A DNA stretch of 64,000 bases, from NCBI GenBank assembly GCA_030248215.1, contig JASANG010002531.1, forward strand, positions 122,519 through 186,518, read 5' to 3'. Under the pieces are notes generated by a model. It did no database searches, was not told the origin of the DNA, and worked only from the letters and a program-made list of their open reading frames with translations. The translations under genes were made by a program, and so were the position numbers. Position 1 is the stretch's first letter, and each line of letters begins with the position of its first letter. Origin of the DNA: Enoplolaimus lenunculus. Taxonomy: Eukaryota > Nematoda > Enoplea > Enoplida > Thoracostomopsidae. Below are positions 1-12,457 of the stretch, in pieces.

Positions 1-72
1 CAAGATATAATTGTCTTAAATTTCAGACAATACTTTGTGAATACAAGACAATTTATTTTATGCGTGGGGACG
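1..72. repeat. end fragment of AAGACA-word foldback element
   Basis: The words TGTCTTAAATTTCAGACA and CAAGACAATTTATTTT match the right ends of fuller copies at about 15918-16090 and 30285-30800. The left part lies outside the window. Confidence 0.55.
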
Positions 73-881
73 GAAATATCCCTTATACCTAGCGGCGGTG
101 CACCCTCGCCTCGTACACTGTAGCTGGACACGTTGATCTAAAATTTGTTAACTGCGATTAAAGGCTGTCACTCGCTGACCTGAGAAGTTTGGAGTCAAAA
201 GTTCTCATTGTCACCGTTTTTGCAATTGACACATTGTTTTATCGTTAATTTTTATCAAAAACTGCGTCACAAATTGTACCGTAAATTTGACTGTGGCTTT
301 TATCCTGATGACTCTAAACGGCAAAATTGGTAAAAGAGTGTACTGACAAGTATTAATTGGATCGGTTGAAAAATTAATTAAAATGTTACTTTTAAAATGG
401 AATTAGCAAATCGTTAACAATCGTTCAATATCCGTTGCTGTGTCCACGTATCTGGTCTCAATTCGTTCCTTGGGGTCTGGTCTCTTGCCCCCAAGTAGCC
501 CGTTTCGAAAAGAATACGGTTTTAGTGAGTGTTATTTTTGTCCAAATTTTGGTTTGTTTTGAAGAACTTGAGACTTGTGTGTTGTTTTTATGTTGTCAAA
601 AGGTAAAGAAAACCGGCACTGCGCGGTGTTAATATTTAAAATATTAAACGTTGTACAATTTTGTGCAGAAAACAAAATTTATTTACCGAAATATTTATTA
701 TGCCTGGATTTAATTTGGGATTTTAGTCCAAATTATACAAATATTGGTAAATTTTTCTTTTTAACCAGTTTTTTGTTAATTTTGGATTAATAGCAATTTT
801 GTTGATTTTCACTAATATGGTTTGTTTGTGCATAACGTTGTGTTTCACACGCCTTGAGCGAGTTTATGACTGCTTTTACTA

Positions 882-1076
882 GTGGCGACGATTTATTAGT
901 TTAATTGATGAAACAACAATTCAGAGCAGATAAAAATATTTAAAACTTTTGCTAAAAAATCTTATTTTTATTTACGGTAGCGGTTAAAAATTGACCGACA
1001 ACGAGACCAAAAGTCTCGGTCTCGGTAAAGTTGGGTCTCGGTCTCGCTTTTTTGACCGAGACAGTTCATCCCTATG
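882..1076. repeat. right-half fragment of GGTCTCGG MITE
   Basis: This stretch aligns by eye with the right third of the fuller element at 51311-52070 (shared GATTTATTAGTTTAATTG, TTACGGTAGCGGTTAAAAAT and iterated GGTCTCGG words). It ends in a TIR-like GACCGAGACAGTTCATCCC. Confidence 0.6.
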
Positions 1077-1471
1077 GTTTCGTGCGGCATCTTTGAAAAT
1101 ACTGTTTACATTTGGACAAACTCTGAAATAAATCGCTAGTGTATCAAAACGCTTAAACGTGAACGCATTTAAATAGTGTTTGGCAATGCTGTTTAGCGTT
1201 TGCTAATTATTTTGGTATCAACATATTTAATACTTTTTCAAAATCCAAAAGTGGTTTTTAATTTTTGACACAGGTCATTTTTAAATTTGACATTTTGCTT
1301 ACTTTTAAACATTTTCTTAGACGTAAAACACCAGAACGGCAACAAAATAAAGGTATTTATGAAGTAAAATAACATCTTAATATGTTTTGTGTCTTTTTAG
1401 CGCTTTTTATAATGGTTACTAGGAATTTCAACAAACTGCTATTCTTTTGGCAAATTCTAGCGTCAAATGCG

Positions 1472-1902
1472 GTAGTGACCCGAATAAGAGGGGAGCTGAT
1501 ATTTATTTGGCCTCTAAAGAAGGTACTTCCCTGTTATTCGGTTGCGGACAGTTATTTATTTTCAACCCGCCGTCCGCTACCCTTCGTTACTGATATACAT
1601 CAAGTATTGCAACTTTCCTTTGAGTTAAACGTTTTTTGCTTTGCATCAAAAGCTTAAGTGATAATGCAAGGGTATACTTTGGAATGCCATTGTCAAAACT
1701 TAAGTACGCTTTAAAGTTTGGAACTCAACGTTATTTTGTCCTGGAGTCATTTATGCGCTACAATTATTGATAATTGACATTTATACGCTCTCATATGGGT
1801 TTAGGGACGTTATCTGCTTACGGACTCTTCTTAGAAATACGGACTCCTATTGATTGGGACTTAAAATGATGGGAACCCAAGTCTTATTCGGGTCACTACA
1901 GT
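1472..1902. mobile_element. MITE with GTAGTGACCCGAATAAG ends
   Basis: The terminal inverted repeats are TAGTGACCCGAATAAGAGG at the left and CTTATTCGGGTCACTACA at the right, about 430 bp apart, with no coding capacity. Related copies or pieces lie at 15368-15792, 24619-24770, 59080-59217 and 62522-62895. The 1382-1657 open frame overlaps this repeat and is not counted as a gene. Confidence 0.75.
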
Positions 1903-2632
1903 AATCGAATTAAAATTGAAAACAACCATTAGCTTCATTTGAGGTCCAGTTCTGGAAATGAGCGAATTTAAACTTTTATCAGCGAAATTTTGAAATTTTA
2001 GAATATTTTAGGTGAAGTACATCTAGTGTCATACTAGAGATTTGTGTTCGAAATAAAAGTTGCATAATTTTTAACAAATTGCACAGATCGGAGTGCAAAA
2101 GTTGTGTTTATCACCTTTTAGTGCAGTTTTGCACGTCATACGACGAACAAAAGTTGTTGTTTGTGTTCGCTTGAACTGCAAACTGCGCTCAGTTGCTGAT
2201 TTTTAGTTTTAGAAAATTGAGATTATCTTCTCGCTGTTGTTGACCCAGTTTTTTTTGTTTGTTTGAATTTTTCAATATTTTTTTCTACAAAAATATTCAT
2301 ATTTTCTTATATTTTTCATATTGTTTTTGAAATTATTTTGCGCTGTATACTGCATCTTTAAAATAGGCTTAATTTTTTGCAAGTACAGTATTTGTAGTCT
2401 TTTAAGCTGAATGCGTGAATTGATGCTTAAAGCACAGCCTTATACATTGTCTTGGATTAAGATTAAGTTGCTATATTAAAGAACTTTTGATGCGCAACGA
2501 GTTGTTTAGCAATCAACATTTTTTATACGATGTAAGCCTAAACATTTTTACTTTTAAATTAAAGTTCGTTTGGGAAAGCTTAGCTTGGTTTTAGAGAACT
2601 ATTGACAGTATTTTAGGCAAATGTATATACAA

Positions 2633-2830
2633 CAGAGCCATAACGGTAGTATAAGCATGTTCTTAAACCTAAGCATAAATTTAAGCCTATACGTTAGCGT
2701 AAGATTGAAGTTACGTCTAAGCCTTATCCTAAGCTTAAACCTATAAGCAAAGAAATTACGCTAAAGTGTAAGCTTGTTGTATTGTAGTCCCGCAGAAAAA
2801 CGTTCCGCCTCAGATCTTTCCATGGGCTGT
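2633..2830. mobile_element. degenerate telomere-word MITE, type 1
   Basis: The left side keeps GTAGTATAAGCATGTTC followed by degenerate TAAGCC words. The right side keeps AGTCCCGCAGAAAAACGTTC and GATCTTTCCATGGGC. This is an older, more diverged copy of the family seen at 31141 and 61165. Confidence 0.55.
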
Positions 2831-3307
2831 ATTTTACTATTTGGGCAAAAAATTTAAGTTATCGATAAGAAATTCAAGTTTACCTTTTAGAGCGTAACCC
2901 AAGCTTAATCCTCGAAGGGTAATAACGTCAAAGATAAGTAAATGCGAGCAACGTGAGAAAATACCTGGTCTTTCGACTATTTGCTGTTTTATACGATGTT
3001 TTTTGAGGATGTTAATTTTTTACATAAGCTAAATTTGATATTTATAATTGATTTTTTCTCAGCTATGAAAAATTTGCTTACTGTGCAACACTTTCCCTCA
3101 CATTTACGTTTAGGCTAAGGCTTAGTTTCAGTAAATCGCTGGTTTATGCCTAAACGTAAATAATTGAAATTGGTTAGCAAACAAAAGGCTTCAAACACGT
3201 TACAATTAATGTAGCAAACAAGGAAATTATTAGGAACTAAAAGCGAATATAACCGGCTTTTATCTATAAGCATATACCTTGCTAATGTCTTAAGCATTAT
3301 ATAGGTA

Positions 3308-3516
3308 CACTGCAAAAAATGGTGAAGCAAATTGACTGTTTCCGAAATAGCCTTTTCCTGACTACGCAAACGGAGTCAAATTCAACTCCGCCAGAGTCAA
3401 GTTCGACTCACTAAGTCGCACGTTCGACTCTATCGGAGTCGAATTCGACTCAGTTTGTGTAGTCCCGTAGAGCCTATTTCGCAGAGAGTCAATTTGACAC
3501 ACCATGTTTTGCAGTG
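3308..3516. mobile_element. GAGTC-word foldback MITE (family A)
   Basis: The element is almost one long palindrome: CACTGCAAAAAATGG at the left, CCATGTTTTGCAGTG at the right, TA just outside the left end, and iterated GAGTC/GACTC words inside. It explains the short open frames at 3115-3568. Confidence 0.8.
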
Positions 3517-3944
3517 TGTGTGCCAGAGCCAAAAATTGGTAAACGAACCGTAGTATGTTTTTAAACAAAAATATCTCTGCGGTCTGTTCAAATTGATTAC
3601 AATACCGTATTCCCGCAGGTCCAGTCGCTGTTCACGTGTTTCATTAAAAAGTTGCCTTGATCCGTGTTTTCAACCCGCTGATTCGCCGCAGTCTACAAGT
3701 TCAATATCCTTTTGGGTGCCTCCGGAAATTGCCGATCTGGTGTGGTGGGTTTGGTATTAAAGGGAAAATTCAATTATGGTACCATGCCTCTATACTCGCT
3801 TGTAATCGTTTTCAAATAACCCATTTCGATAGAATAGGAAGTATACGCGGTCGTAGGTTTGTGATCTGTACCTTTAGGATATGATAAAGTACACGGTCTA
3901 CTATAGACCAAGGACTGCACAAACATTCTCAGTGCGTAGCGAAG

Positions 3945-4085
3945 ACACGGCCGTAGCCAGCTCACCTTGTTAGGGGAGGCTAAACCCGAGCGTCTTCATT
4001 GACTTACAAGAAAGGTTGAAAATTTTCTAAGTGGGGCCAAACTTTTCAACTGGCTCTGTCCCAGGTTACTATTTGGCTACGGTCC
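3945..4085. repeat. dispersed repeat (GTAGCCAGCTCACC family)
   Basis: This shares GTAGCCAGCTCACC, ACAAG..AGGTTGAAAATTTTCT and a closing GGCTACGGTC with a second copy at about 19632-19795. A piece lies at about 12050-12180. The ends read as inverted (GTAGCCA / TGGCTAC). The class is unknown. Confidence 0.5.
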
Positions 4086-4554
4086 GATCAAGGATGATGA
4101 CAGCCTTGCGAATTTGGATTGGGACTTGTTAGAAGGTTCATAAAGGCTTCCGTTATTTAAATATATATTGTTTTTACTGTTTGCCGTTACCGTTTTCAAA
4201 TTCAACGCTTTCATCGATATCTAGTTGACCTTTTAGAAACGCAGTTTTTAGGGCGGTTAGTATTTAGGATCGCCCCCCGGTTATTTAATATCCTAGGTTC
4301 ATAAGGTGTCCCAGGGCAGGGTGTAGTTGTCGGTAACACAGACACCAAGCACCAAGCGGCTGTTTCGATTGATCGAGACCGAAGGTCAAAGACTCAGTAT
4401 AGCCTGTGGGCCGTTAAAAACCGATTTCATGCCCTAGCGAGGTTGTTAAAATGTTGCATATCATGCGCAAGGGTGATATAATAGTTATCGCATTACTTCG
4501 TGAGCAGTATTTGATTTGTTACTCACACTTTTACCAGAATGAAATAATATCTCA

Positions 4555-4640
4555 GTAATCGGCCCTAGGGCTGATATATTACACACCAGTCCTAGGGTTG
4601 ATAAAATGTGCACTTATCGACCCTAAGGCTGATAAGTGCA
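4555..4640. repeat. three degenerate copies of CCCTAGGGCTGATA
   Basis: CGGCCCTAGGGCTGATA, CAGTCCTAGGGTTGATA and CGACCCTAAGGCTGATA follow each other at roughly 35-bp spacing. No gene or known element is recognised around them. Confidence 0.5.
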
Positions 4641-4808
4641 AAAATTTATGTTAGTTATGTTCACAGGGAGGGCGCGGTGTGTTATGTCGCCTTGGGGACA
4701 TCCTTTAATTGGGCCAACAAACATATAAAATCGCAAGAGGTTCTACCTACATTTGCCGTTTGCGAATTTTTTGCTAATTCATAATTAATATTTCAATCGT
4801 TTTTTGCA

Positions 4809-5098
4809 GTACCGGAGCAGACAGGGGTGGCGGCTCACCCCAAACTCGTGAGCGAAGCGAGCGATATGCCAGATGCGTTTTTAAATTTCGGCGGTTTTTG
4901 TTTCAACCGTTTAGGGTGGGGGCCTCCTTAGGGCTCGTGGCCCCCAAATGGGGGATGGGGAGGGGCTCGAGCGAACCGACCGAGAATCCAGAGACGCATT
5001 TTAAAACTTCGGCGGTTTCTGTTTCAACGGGTTAGGGTGGGGGCCTCCTTAAGGGTGGGGGCCGCCCAAATGGGGGGCAACCGGGGGTGACTGCTCCG
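4809..5098. mobile_element. GC-rich repeat with CCGGAGCAG ends and a tandem duplication
   Basis: The ends ACCGGAGCAG and CTGCTCCGTC are inverted. Inside, a block containing TTCGGCGGTTT..GTTTCAAC..TTAGGGTGGGGGCCTCCTTA occurs twice. A related piece is at about 8566-8640. Its GC content stands out sharply from the AT-rich surroundings. Confidence 0.6.
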
Positions 5099-6140
5099 TC
5101 CCGCGTATTTTTTTCCAAACTGCTTGTTTGTCAGCCGTATAAATTCTTCGATACGCTACTATACGAACTCATTCTGCACCGTAGAAAATTTATACGAACC
5201 TCTGCATTCTCGCTTAAAATCCAAAGGGGATATAACACTTTTATCAAAACGTTGAACTTTTCAATATTTTTCAACACAATTGTTTTTTATACTTTGAAAA
5301 CGCTTCTATTCTATTTTGAAGCTACGATGACAGAGTCTTTTAAATTGTTTTTAAATTTACACTTTAAAAGTATTGGTCCGACGCGCGTATAACCAGCATT
5401 TCAGTTCGGCTTGGTTTGAACCTGGCTTAAAGGTGAAACGTTGTTTGGATTTTTGGATAAAATAATTTATTCGAAGTTTGTTTAGAGTGCTCTGGTTCTC
5501 GGGATCCTGGAACTTTGACGTGGCGATGCATCCCCCAAGTTGGAGTCGTTGTATACGTATCTGAATTGCAGTTTATTCTTGCAAAACGATGCTTGCGATA
5601 TTGCGAGTGCACATATACTGCATGATGCGATCTTGAGGTTTTTTGCAATGCAGTGAGCATTTTTTTGTTAAATTTGAACATTCTTAACACATACGGATAT
5701 ACTACGGTGTGAAGGTTATGTTTTAAAACAAATGCTTTTGTTTGTGTTGAAATTTTAAGAGTGGCGCTATTGCTGTGACGATTTTGGACGCCGCGAGGTT
5801 TCTAAAATTTTGAAGAAAAAATGTCGACGGATGCACCGAAATTTTTAAGATTTTGAACGAATTTCGTAATTTGTTTATTTATATTAAACAATTGTTGCGC
5901 ACGACAATTATAGTGCAACGCTTTTACTCGGTATAAAAATTAACACATCAGCACAGCTGTGACCCGTGCATTTGATATGACGTACCCACGGGCGTCCAGT
6001 TTACTTGCTTAAACATCACTATTGGTAGATACTAGTCAATGTGGTTGCAATATTTCAAGCCAACGCCAACATATTTCCCGCAAATATGCGGCAACGTAAC
6101 TTAATATCTTATGGAACACATATAACAAAACTTATACAAT

Positions 6141-6446
6141 CTTATCTATATTTTAAAGCTGGAACGCCCCACATACGTATTTTGGGCAAATTTCCAGCAT
6201 TACTTTGTTTACAAAAATTTCTTAGGAAATACACGTGATTGATTGTTCTTTGTTCTATGAAATAAAAATTTGCAAGGAAACTTTTGTGCTTTCCCTAACT
6301 TTGCGCATTGCGCAAAGCTGGCATACTAGTTGGAACTATACATATTAACGAAATATATTCATGCATTTGCATGCGGTCATAAAATTCAGAAATAGCAGTG
6401 CCAGAAATACGTATGCGTGGCGTTCCAGTTTTAATTGTATAGATAA
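6141..6446. mobile_element. foldback element with ~43-bp arms
   Basis: The left arm (6141-6184, with CTGGAACGCCCCACATACGTA) is the near-perfect reverse complement of the right arm (6405-6446, with TACGTATGCGTGGCGTTCCAG). The spacer is about 220 bp and non-coding. This explains the 6041-6238 open frame. Confidence 0.7.
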
Positions 6447-7312
6447 ACGATTAAAAATACCAAGTCGGCTCGTTTAACGCAAACATTGTAGTTGAAATTT
6501 TTTAGCTGAAATGAAAACTTTGCTAGTTTTATAACATTTTAAAGCGAGCTTTGAGATCGTAAAAATTGAATATTTTGAAAAAAATCAAAATTCGGGTACG
6601 CTTGTACGAAAAACATTGTGGTAAACGTTGTATGAAGAAATAATATTCTGGCTATGCCCCAGGTATGCTCTGTTGCAGTATTTTGTTAAAAATTCAGCTC
6701 AAATATGCAAAAATTTTAAAACTGGATCAATTGACGGCTCACACCGACTGAAACGGGAATAATCGTATTTGGTCCAGGATTTTTGGTCTAAAGTTAAAAC
6801 TTTAGATAACAGCCTGTTTATAGGACACTGGCGAAGAAGTTATCTATAATTTTTGTATGCGATATTGTTAAAAACCTAAAATATAAATATATAGAAAGCG
6901 ATAAAATGTTTAGTCTTACGCTTTATTAAAATGGATTTTTTTACTAAAAATAAAGATATGGCTTGGCGATGGGCAAACAGCAATGACTGCGCCGTTCTTA
7001 AGAACTGGTTATGTTTACATTTGCTTATAATAAAATTTGGTGTATTTCGGTTATTTCATTGTTAGCTTTAAAATGGCATAACGTGACCTGGAATAGTAAT
7101 TTCGGTACGCATTTTATTACATACCGCAACAAAAAGCGTCACAGATAATGCGCGGGTTAACAAAATAGGCTTAGGTTTAGGTTTAGGAATAGGAAAATAA
7201 TAAACACTATATGTGGGGAACTTTTGACGTTTATAAATTATCACCAGTATTGGACGGAAAGTAAACAGTTAAACGTATTTTCGAATGGATAAAGAAAGAT
7301 AACGCAAGTTGG

Positions 7313-7710
7313 CAGGGTGTAAACGAATAGTACAAGTTATCAAAATGGAAAAAGACAGTGATCAAAATAACAGAAGTGAAAAAGAAATGTTGAAGTTTAA
7401 ATGTTTCAAAGATGTTTTATTTTTCTGTCAACATTAATTGTCGCATGCAAATATTTACTGGGCTTTCAAAAATTCAAAAAAAATCAGCGGATGCACCAAA
7501 ATTTTCAAGATTTTGGATAAATTTTGTAATTATTCATTTCGTAGACAACAATTGTAGAATGTCTGAAATGAAAACCTGTCAGATATATGCGTTATTTGTA
7601 ACTCAATTTAACCACAAAACCGATGGAATTTCTGGTAATTCTATGACGGAAAGTGAAACAGAAACGGACACCGATGTGTACTGAAAACGGAAACAGATAT
7701 CCGGTTGCAA
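7313..7710. mobile_element. hAT-like MITE (CAGGGTGTAAACG family), right end eroded
   Basis: The left terminus is CAGGGTGTAAACGAATAG. The interior has the block GGATGCACCAAAATTTTCAAGATTTTGG found in the other copies. The right side is CGGAAACAGATATCCGGTT but lacks the final ACACCCTG. Better copies lie at 29695-30204 and 41968-42786. Confidence 0.65.
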
Positions 7711-10480
7711 TTTAGTGATAGGTCTATGAAACTTTGGATACTGCAACGCCGATATTTTAAATTCAACATACTTTAAACGCCAATGACGATGGAAAACTTA
7801 ATCGAAATTTTGTATTTTCCAAATTTTTCCAGGATTGAGTGTTTTAAAACACTTTAGTTTTCGGTTTTGATTTTTTGCTGAATTTCAATAATTAAAAATT
7901 GTATTTTGTGAAAAAAAATGAATTTTCAATCCGAAATCTTAATTCTTAAAATATAATCGTTTCAACATTGGCTATGAATAAATATAATATTTTGGTGGAA
8001 CCTTATATTACTACTCTTGTGCACGCGGATAAATTAATATTTAATTTCACCAAAAAGGCATTATTTTGTTAAATATTAATTATTTCGATCCCAAACCGCT
8101 GTATCGATACAAAAAAGTATTTTCCCAATATTTTTTGGCAAAACTGTTAATTTTTTCAAAAGTTCAAAAATAAAAGTTCACAAATTTGCGTAATTTGTAA
8201 ATGGTTTTTACGTGATTTTTAGCGTTTAAAATAATCAGTTTCCAAAAATACTGTAGCGAAGCGTAGTCTGCGTCCATAGTAGAACTAATGTTAATTATTT
8301 ATAACCTAATTGTCTAAATATACATACAAGTTGTACCGTAGTTAGTTTCCGCTTTAAAATTGCGGCATAGAATCAGAAGATAAAACTGGCGGCCTAAGGT
8401 AGGGCATCCAGGTCATGCCCCCCCTTAGAAATATCTGAACAAAAATGCCAGATTAAAATTTAGTGTTTAAATGGCGTTTGACTTCTCGTTCGCTTCGCTA
8501 CCAGGCATTTTTCTTTTATACGTTATTTGACGCCTTGCCACAAACTAACGGCTAATTACAGGGCCGGAGCAGCCACCCCATACCCCCATTTGGGGGTCAC
8601 CACCTCCAAAGGGGCCCCCATCCTAACAGGTTGAAACGAAACCCTTAATTTTTTAGGTTCGTATTGTTGTTTTCGGTTGTGTTTCTTGGCAGCAAAATCT
8701 ATTTAGTTGTTTTTCGCTGAAGGCTTCGCACCATTTTCAATTTCTCAATACGCCACTGCTGGTTTTCAAGCTTAATTTTACTATTAACTAAAAACTTTAA
8801 TTTTGTTGAATTTTTTTGTAGAAAACACTTAAATCTGTGTTAGTTTTAAATTTTCATTTCAACACACAATCGATTTGTTAGTACTTCTGGTCCGAGGTGA
8901 AACGTCGCAGCGTTTGAGTAAGTACAATCTGCTTGCAATCATTTTTCATTTCTGACTAAAAATAAAAAAAGCATTTAAATTTAGTAAACAAGACTATGCA
9001 GCTTACACTTAATAAGTTTTAAGAGTTAAATTGAAAAAATAAGACACATACCGACTGTAAAATTGATACTTTACTAAAACCAGAACGTCCTGGAACTACA
9101 TGTTCAAGAATGCAACAATTATTTTTGCTGGCAAAGATCACTTATAAAACTGGCTGTGGTCGTAAAATTTAATTTGGACGGTCAAGCCTATCAGTAGAAA
9201 CCACGGCACCCTGTTCACTCGCCGCAAACTGTAACCCTGATATCGCTTTCATATTAAATGCTACATTTCTGTGTGCTTTGTAACACTTTTGCTTAGCATT
9301 TTTGCTAAAATTGACTAACGTGCTTGGAATTCGTAAATTATTACCGTTTTATAGCTGTCTCTCGCTGTACATTTCTGTCTAGTTCGGCTTATACTATGCT
9401 TCACATTATTTCTGAATCTAAACTATTACTAATATAAACTGTAAAATATATGTGAATATAATTATAGTCTAACTAGCTTATGTAAACATTAGGACTAAAG
9501 TGCGGTAAGCGTATCGTTCCAATGTTTAATGAACATTCAGGGTGCAACCGGAGATCAAAAATACGGCTCTTGATGACAACAAATTTGCCACAACTGGAAC
9601 CGGAGCCATACGTCTAGCAAAACTGGCCAATCACAGAGCCGATGGGGGTGTAGACGGTTTAATTTTATTGAAATTCAACCTAAACGGTGTATTTAAACAC
9701 AATTGAATGGTTTCCAGCAAGGTGCAACTGTAGGTGAAAAGTATCGGAACCAGAGCCGGAGGTCAAGGAAACTTGCCGGAGTCAGAGACATAGCCGGAGG
9801 TGAGGCGAAATTAGGTAGTAAAATTGATGGTTAGTTAGCTAATTTTAGCCAATACCTGCAATATGTTTTTAAGTTGTTTGGTTTTACGGTAATTTTCTAC
9901 GAAATTACGGAAATTCTTTCGTAAGTGTTGTGACAAAAGTAAAATCAAACGTGCTAAATAGATAAATTTTACAAAATTACGCAAAAATTTAATACCGAAA
10001 TTGCCGAAACCTGAGGCAAAAATTTTACCAAAGCCGGCGGAGCCAGAGGCCAATTTTTGCCGGAATACGAGCCGGAGGCAGACCTCCAGTTGTACCTTGT
10101 TTTCCAGCTGAATTCTTCGAAAAACAAAAAGTCAGGCAAAAATCAGGGTTAAAGGCCAGTATTGCAGAACCAGCACCCCTAAAGTCACATTTCGGCACAG
10201 TTTGATTAATATCGTTAATGCACATTTCTGTCTATAATTTCAATTAAAATGATTTTTTAACGGCAGAATATATAAATTTTAAGGTGTCGAAATGACAGTC
10301 TATCAATTATCTGACGTTGGTAAATGCTTATTTACCCGAATAGAGCCAAGAGAACCATTTCTTATGTATAGCGTAAGCGTGGCTCTATAGAGTTTGCTTG
10401 TGCTGGCACCTGGTGCCACAAGTCAAAATAACAATTATTTACTATACGCGATGTCATCCGACGAATTATACTTCAATCCG

Positions 10481-10746
10481 GGCCAATGTAAAGAACAGGG
10501 GCGGAACAGCATTATAAGCATATTCCTGGCCTAAACCTAAGCCTAAACGTAAGACTGAACATATTCCTAAGCTTAAGCGTGTGAGCGTAGGCCTAAGCCA
10601 AGCAAAAAAATAGTCTAAAGCCTAAGCTTACTCTATTCTAGTCCCACAGAAAAACTCTCCACCCCTGATTTTTGCTTGGTTAGGCCTAAGCGTGCTCTAT
10701 TCTAGTCCCACAGAATAACTCTCCGCCCCTGATTTTTACAAGGGCC
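10481..10746. mobile_element. telomere-word MITE, type 1
   Basis: It runs from GGCCAATGTAAAGAACAGGG to TTTTTACAAGGGCC and has TAAGCC-like hexamers inside. The flanking octamers TCAATCCG and CCAATTCG differ at two positions, an aged 8-bp target duplication. The right end is partly duplicated: the block CTCTATTCTAGTCCCACAGA occurs twice. Confidence 0.8.
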
Positions 10747-12235
10747 CCAATTCGCGTAAGATGAATCACAATGACAGACAGCGCTAAAATTTTCAAAAAT
10801 TACACACTCGTAAACTCCGACTTACATTGTGTTTCTCGCTAAACACAACCTGTTTTCGGATATAAGGGTGTTCATTCAAATGTTTCTAACTTGGATTGTT
10901 TCCTATTTTGTGTTTTTGAAATTTTACGCATCTTAAAAGACGTGTACTAAATGTTTTGAAATAAATCTATAATACTGCAATTGCTTAAATTTTTGGCATA
11001 TGCGATCACATTGATTAATTTTTAGCTATGGATAATGTATTCGCGAGTCGATTTTGAATTTTTAAAAATTGAAGTCTCAACGGCTGTTAACAAAAATTTA
11101 AACATATTTGCTTGTTAGCTGAAATCTAAAGCGCTGATGTAGGCACAAGATTTAGTTTACCAAAAATTAAAAGAATTAAACTGTGTTAGGCTTTGATACC
11201 AGTAAAACAGGATGCGGCCGTGAACCGCTCCCATAGTATAAGTCCATTGACAATTTTTATTTTAAAGTATACAAAATATCTGAAATCTTAGCGTTTTTAA
11301 ACGACAATGAAAAGTTTGCTATTTTTTTACTTAAAATGAGGATATGATGGTAATATAGTAAAACTATTGTCAGGGTTGTTTATGCGGGAATAGGGGGAAG
11401 CATGAGGGGCGCAGCCATATACAGGCATCTTCAGTTGGCCGAATATTTTTCAAACATTAAACGAAATTTCTGTTTAATAAAGTGCGTTGTAGTTGTAGAA
11501 ACGTCAGGACTGTAGCCAGAACACCTTGATACAGGGGGCTAAACATTATTCTAGCCACTTCCACAAACGTTTTCTACGCGGCAACTAGTGTCATTATTTC
11601 GTTATAGAAGTTTTGTACGAAAGTTGAACAAATTTGTCAAATTTTTTTCATATAAAAGATCACCGTTTGTTGTGGAATTTTTGAGTATAAACAATAACAA
11701 TAAAACAGTATTTGAATGGTTTTTTCATGTAAAATTTGAAATTTAAAATTTGACAATTGCAGCTGAATGTTAAAATTCGGAATGATACTTTATTTCAGTT
11801 TTGGGAAATAATCCAATGATAATAAAACATAGGTCAAGGGTTCTCGTGACATCCAATTGTACCAGGTTCTTAGGGTTTTTGAATGGGTAGATAAACTTGT
11901 CAAAAAAAGTTACACATTCAGCGTTCCCATTTTTGTTGAAAAACCTTTGGTGGCAAAATTCCTTAAGTGGACCGGTATCCGAGCGCAAACCGGTATACGT
12001 CCCATAGCGAACTCCAGATGCTAGACGGTGTGAAATTTTTTCTCGCTTCGTTCTAGCTCAGGCCCTCAGCGAGCTCATATTGCCAGGGGTAGCTTAAAAT
12101 TGTTCAGGAGAAAACATACAATGGTTTTCGATGACGTACAAGCAAGGTTGAAAATTTTGCCCAGAGACTCAATTTTTTTCCAGACAAAGACTGGAGCCCT
12201 CGTGGTCCAATATGACTAGGGGACCATTCTCCCAC

Positions 12236-12263
12236 CCCCACCCCCCCCCCCCCCCCCCCCCCA
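12236..12263. repeat. poly(C) tract
   Basis: A run of C with few interruptions. Because of it, a spurious Gly-rich frame appears on the minus strand. Confidence 0.9.
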
Positions 12264-12457
12264 CCCACACCAAAAAACCAACAAAAAAAAACAAACAAAA
12301 AAAACACACTTTTTTGCCATTTCGTTCAGTGGACTTTTCCTTGCATTAGCATTGTTTCAAATCTTGTATTTTATAGACAACATTAGCACTGGTTATTGCT
12401 AAATATGTGCACCTCTGAATTCTAACTATTGCTAACTGCACAATCAAAGCTGCAAAT

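Larger units (their letters stand above)
1..12418. other. gene-free, repeat-dominated arm
   Basis: I see no reading frame here with family motifs, convincing splice sites or sustained coding character. The longest open frames are under about 100 codons and several lie inside repeats. The stretch consists of AT-rich sequence with decayed MITEs, which are listed separately. Between those I see nothing specific at about 73-880, 1910-2630, 5100-6130, 8640-9530 and 10750-12000. At 9540-10100 there are scattered CCGGAG words in a degenerate repeat. Confidence 0.6.

Noticed and set aside
5427-5690. 87-codon minus-strand frame
   Set aside because: No homology, no splice or promoter context; length expected by chance over 64 kb.
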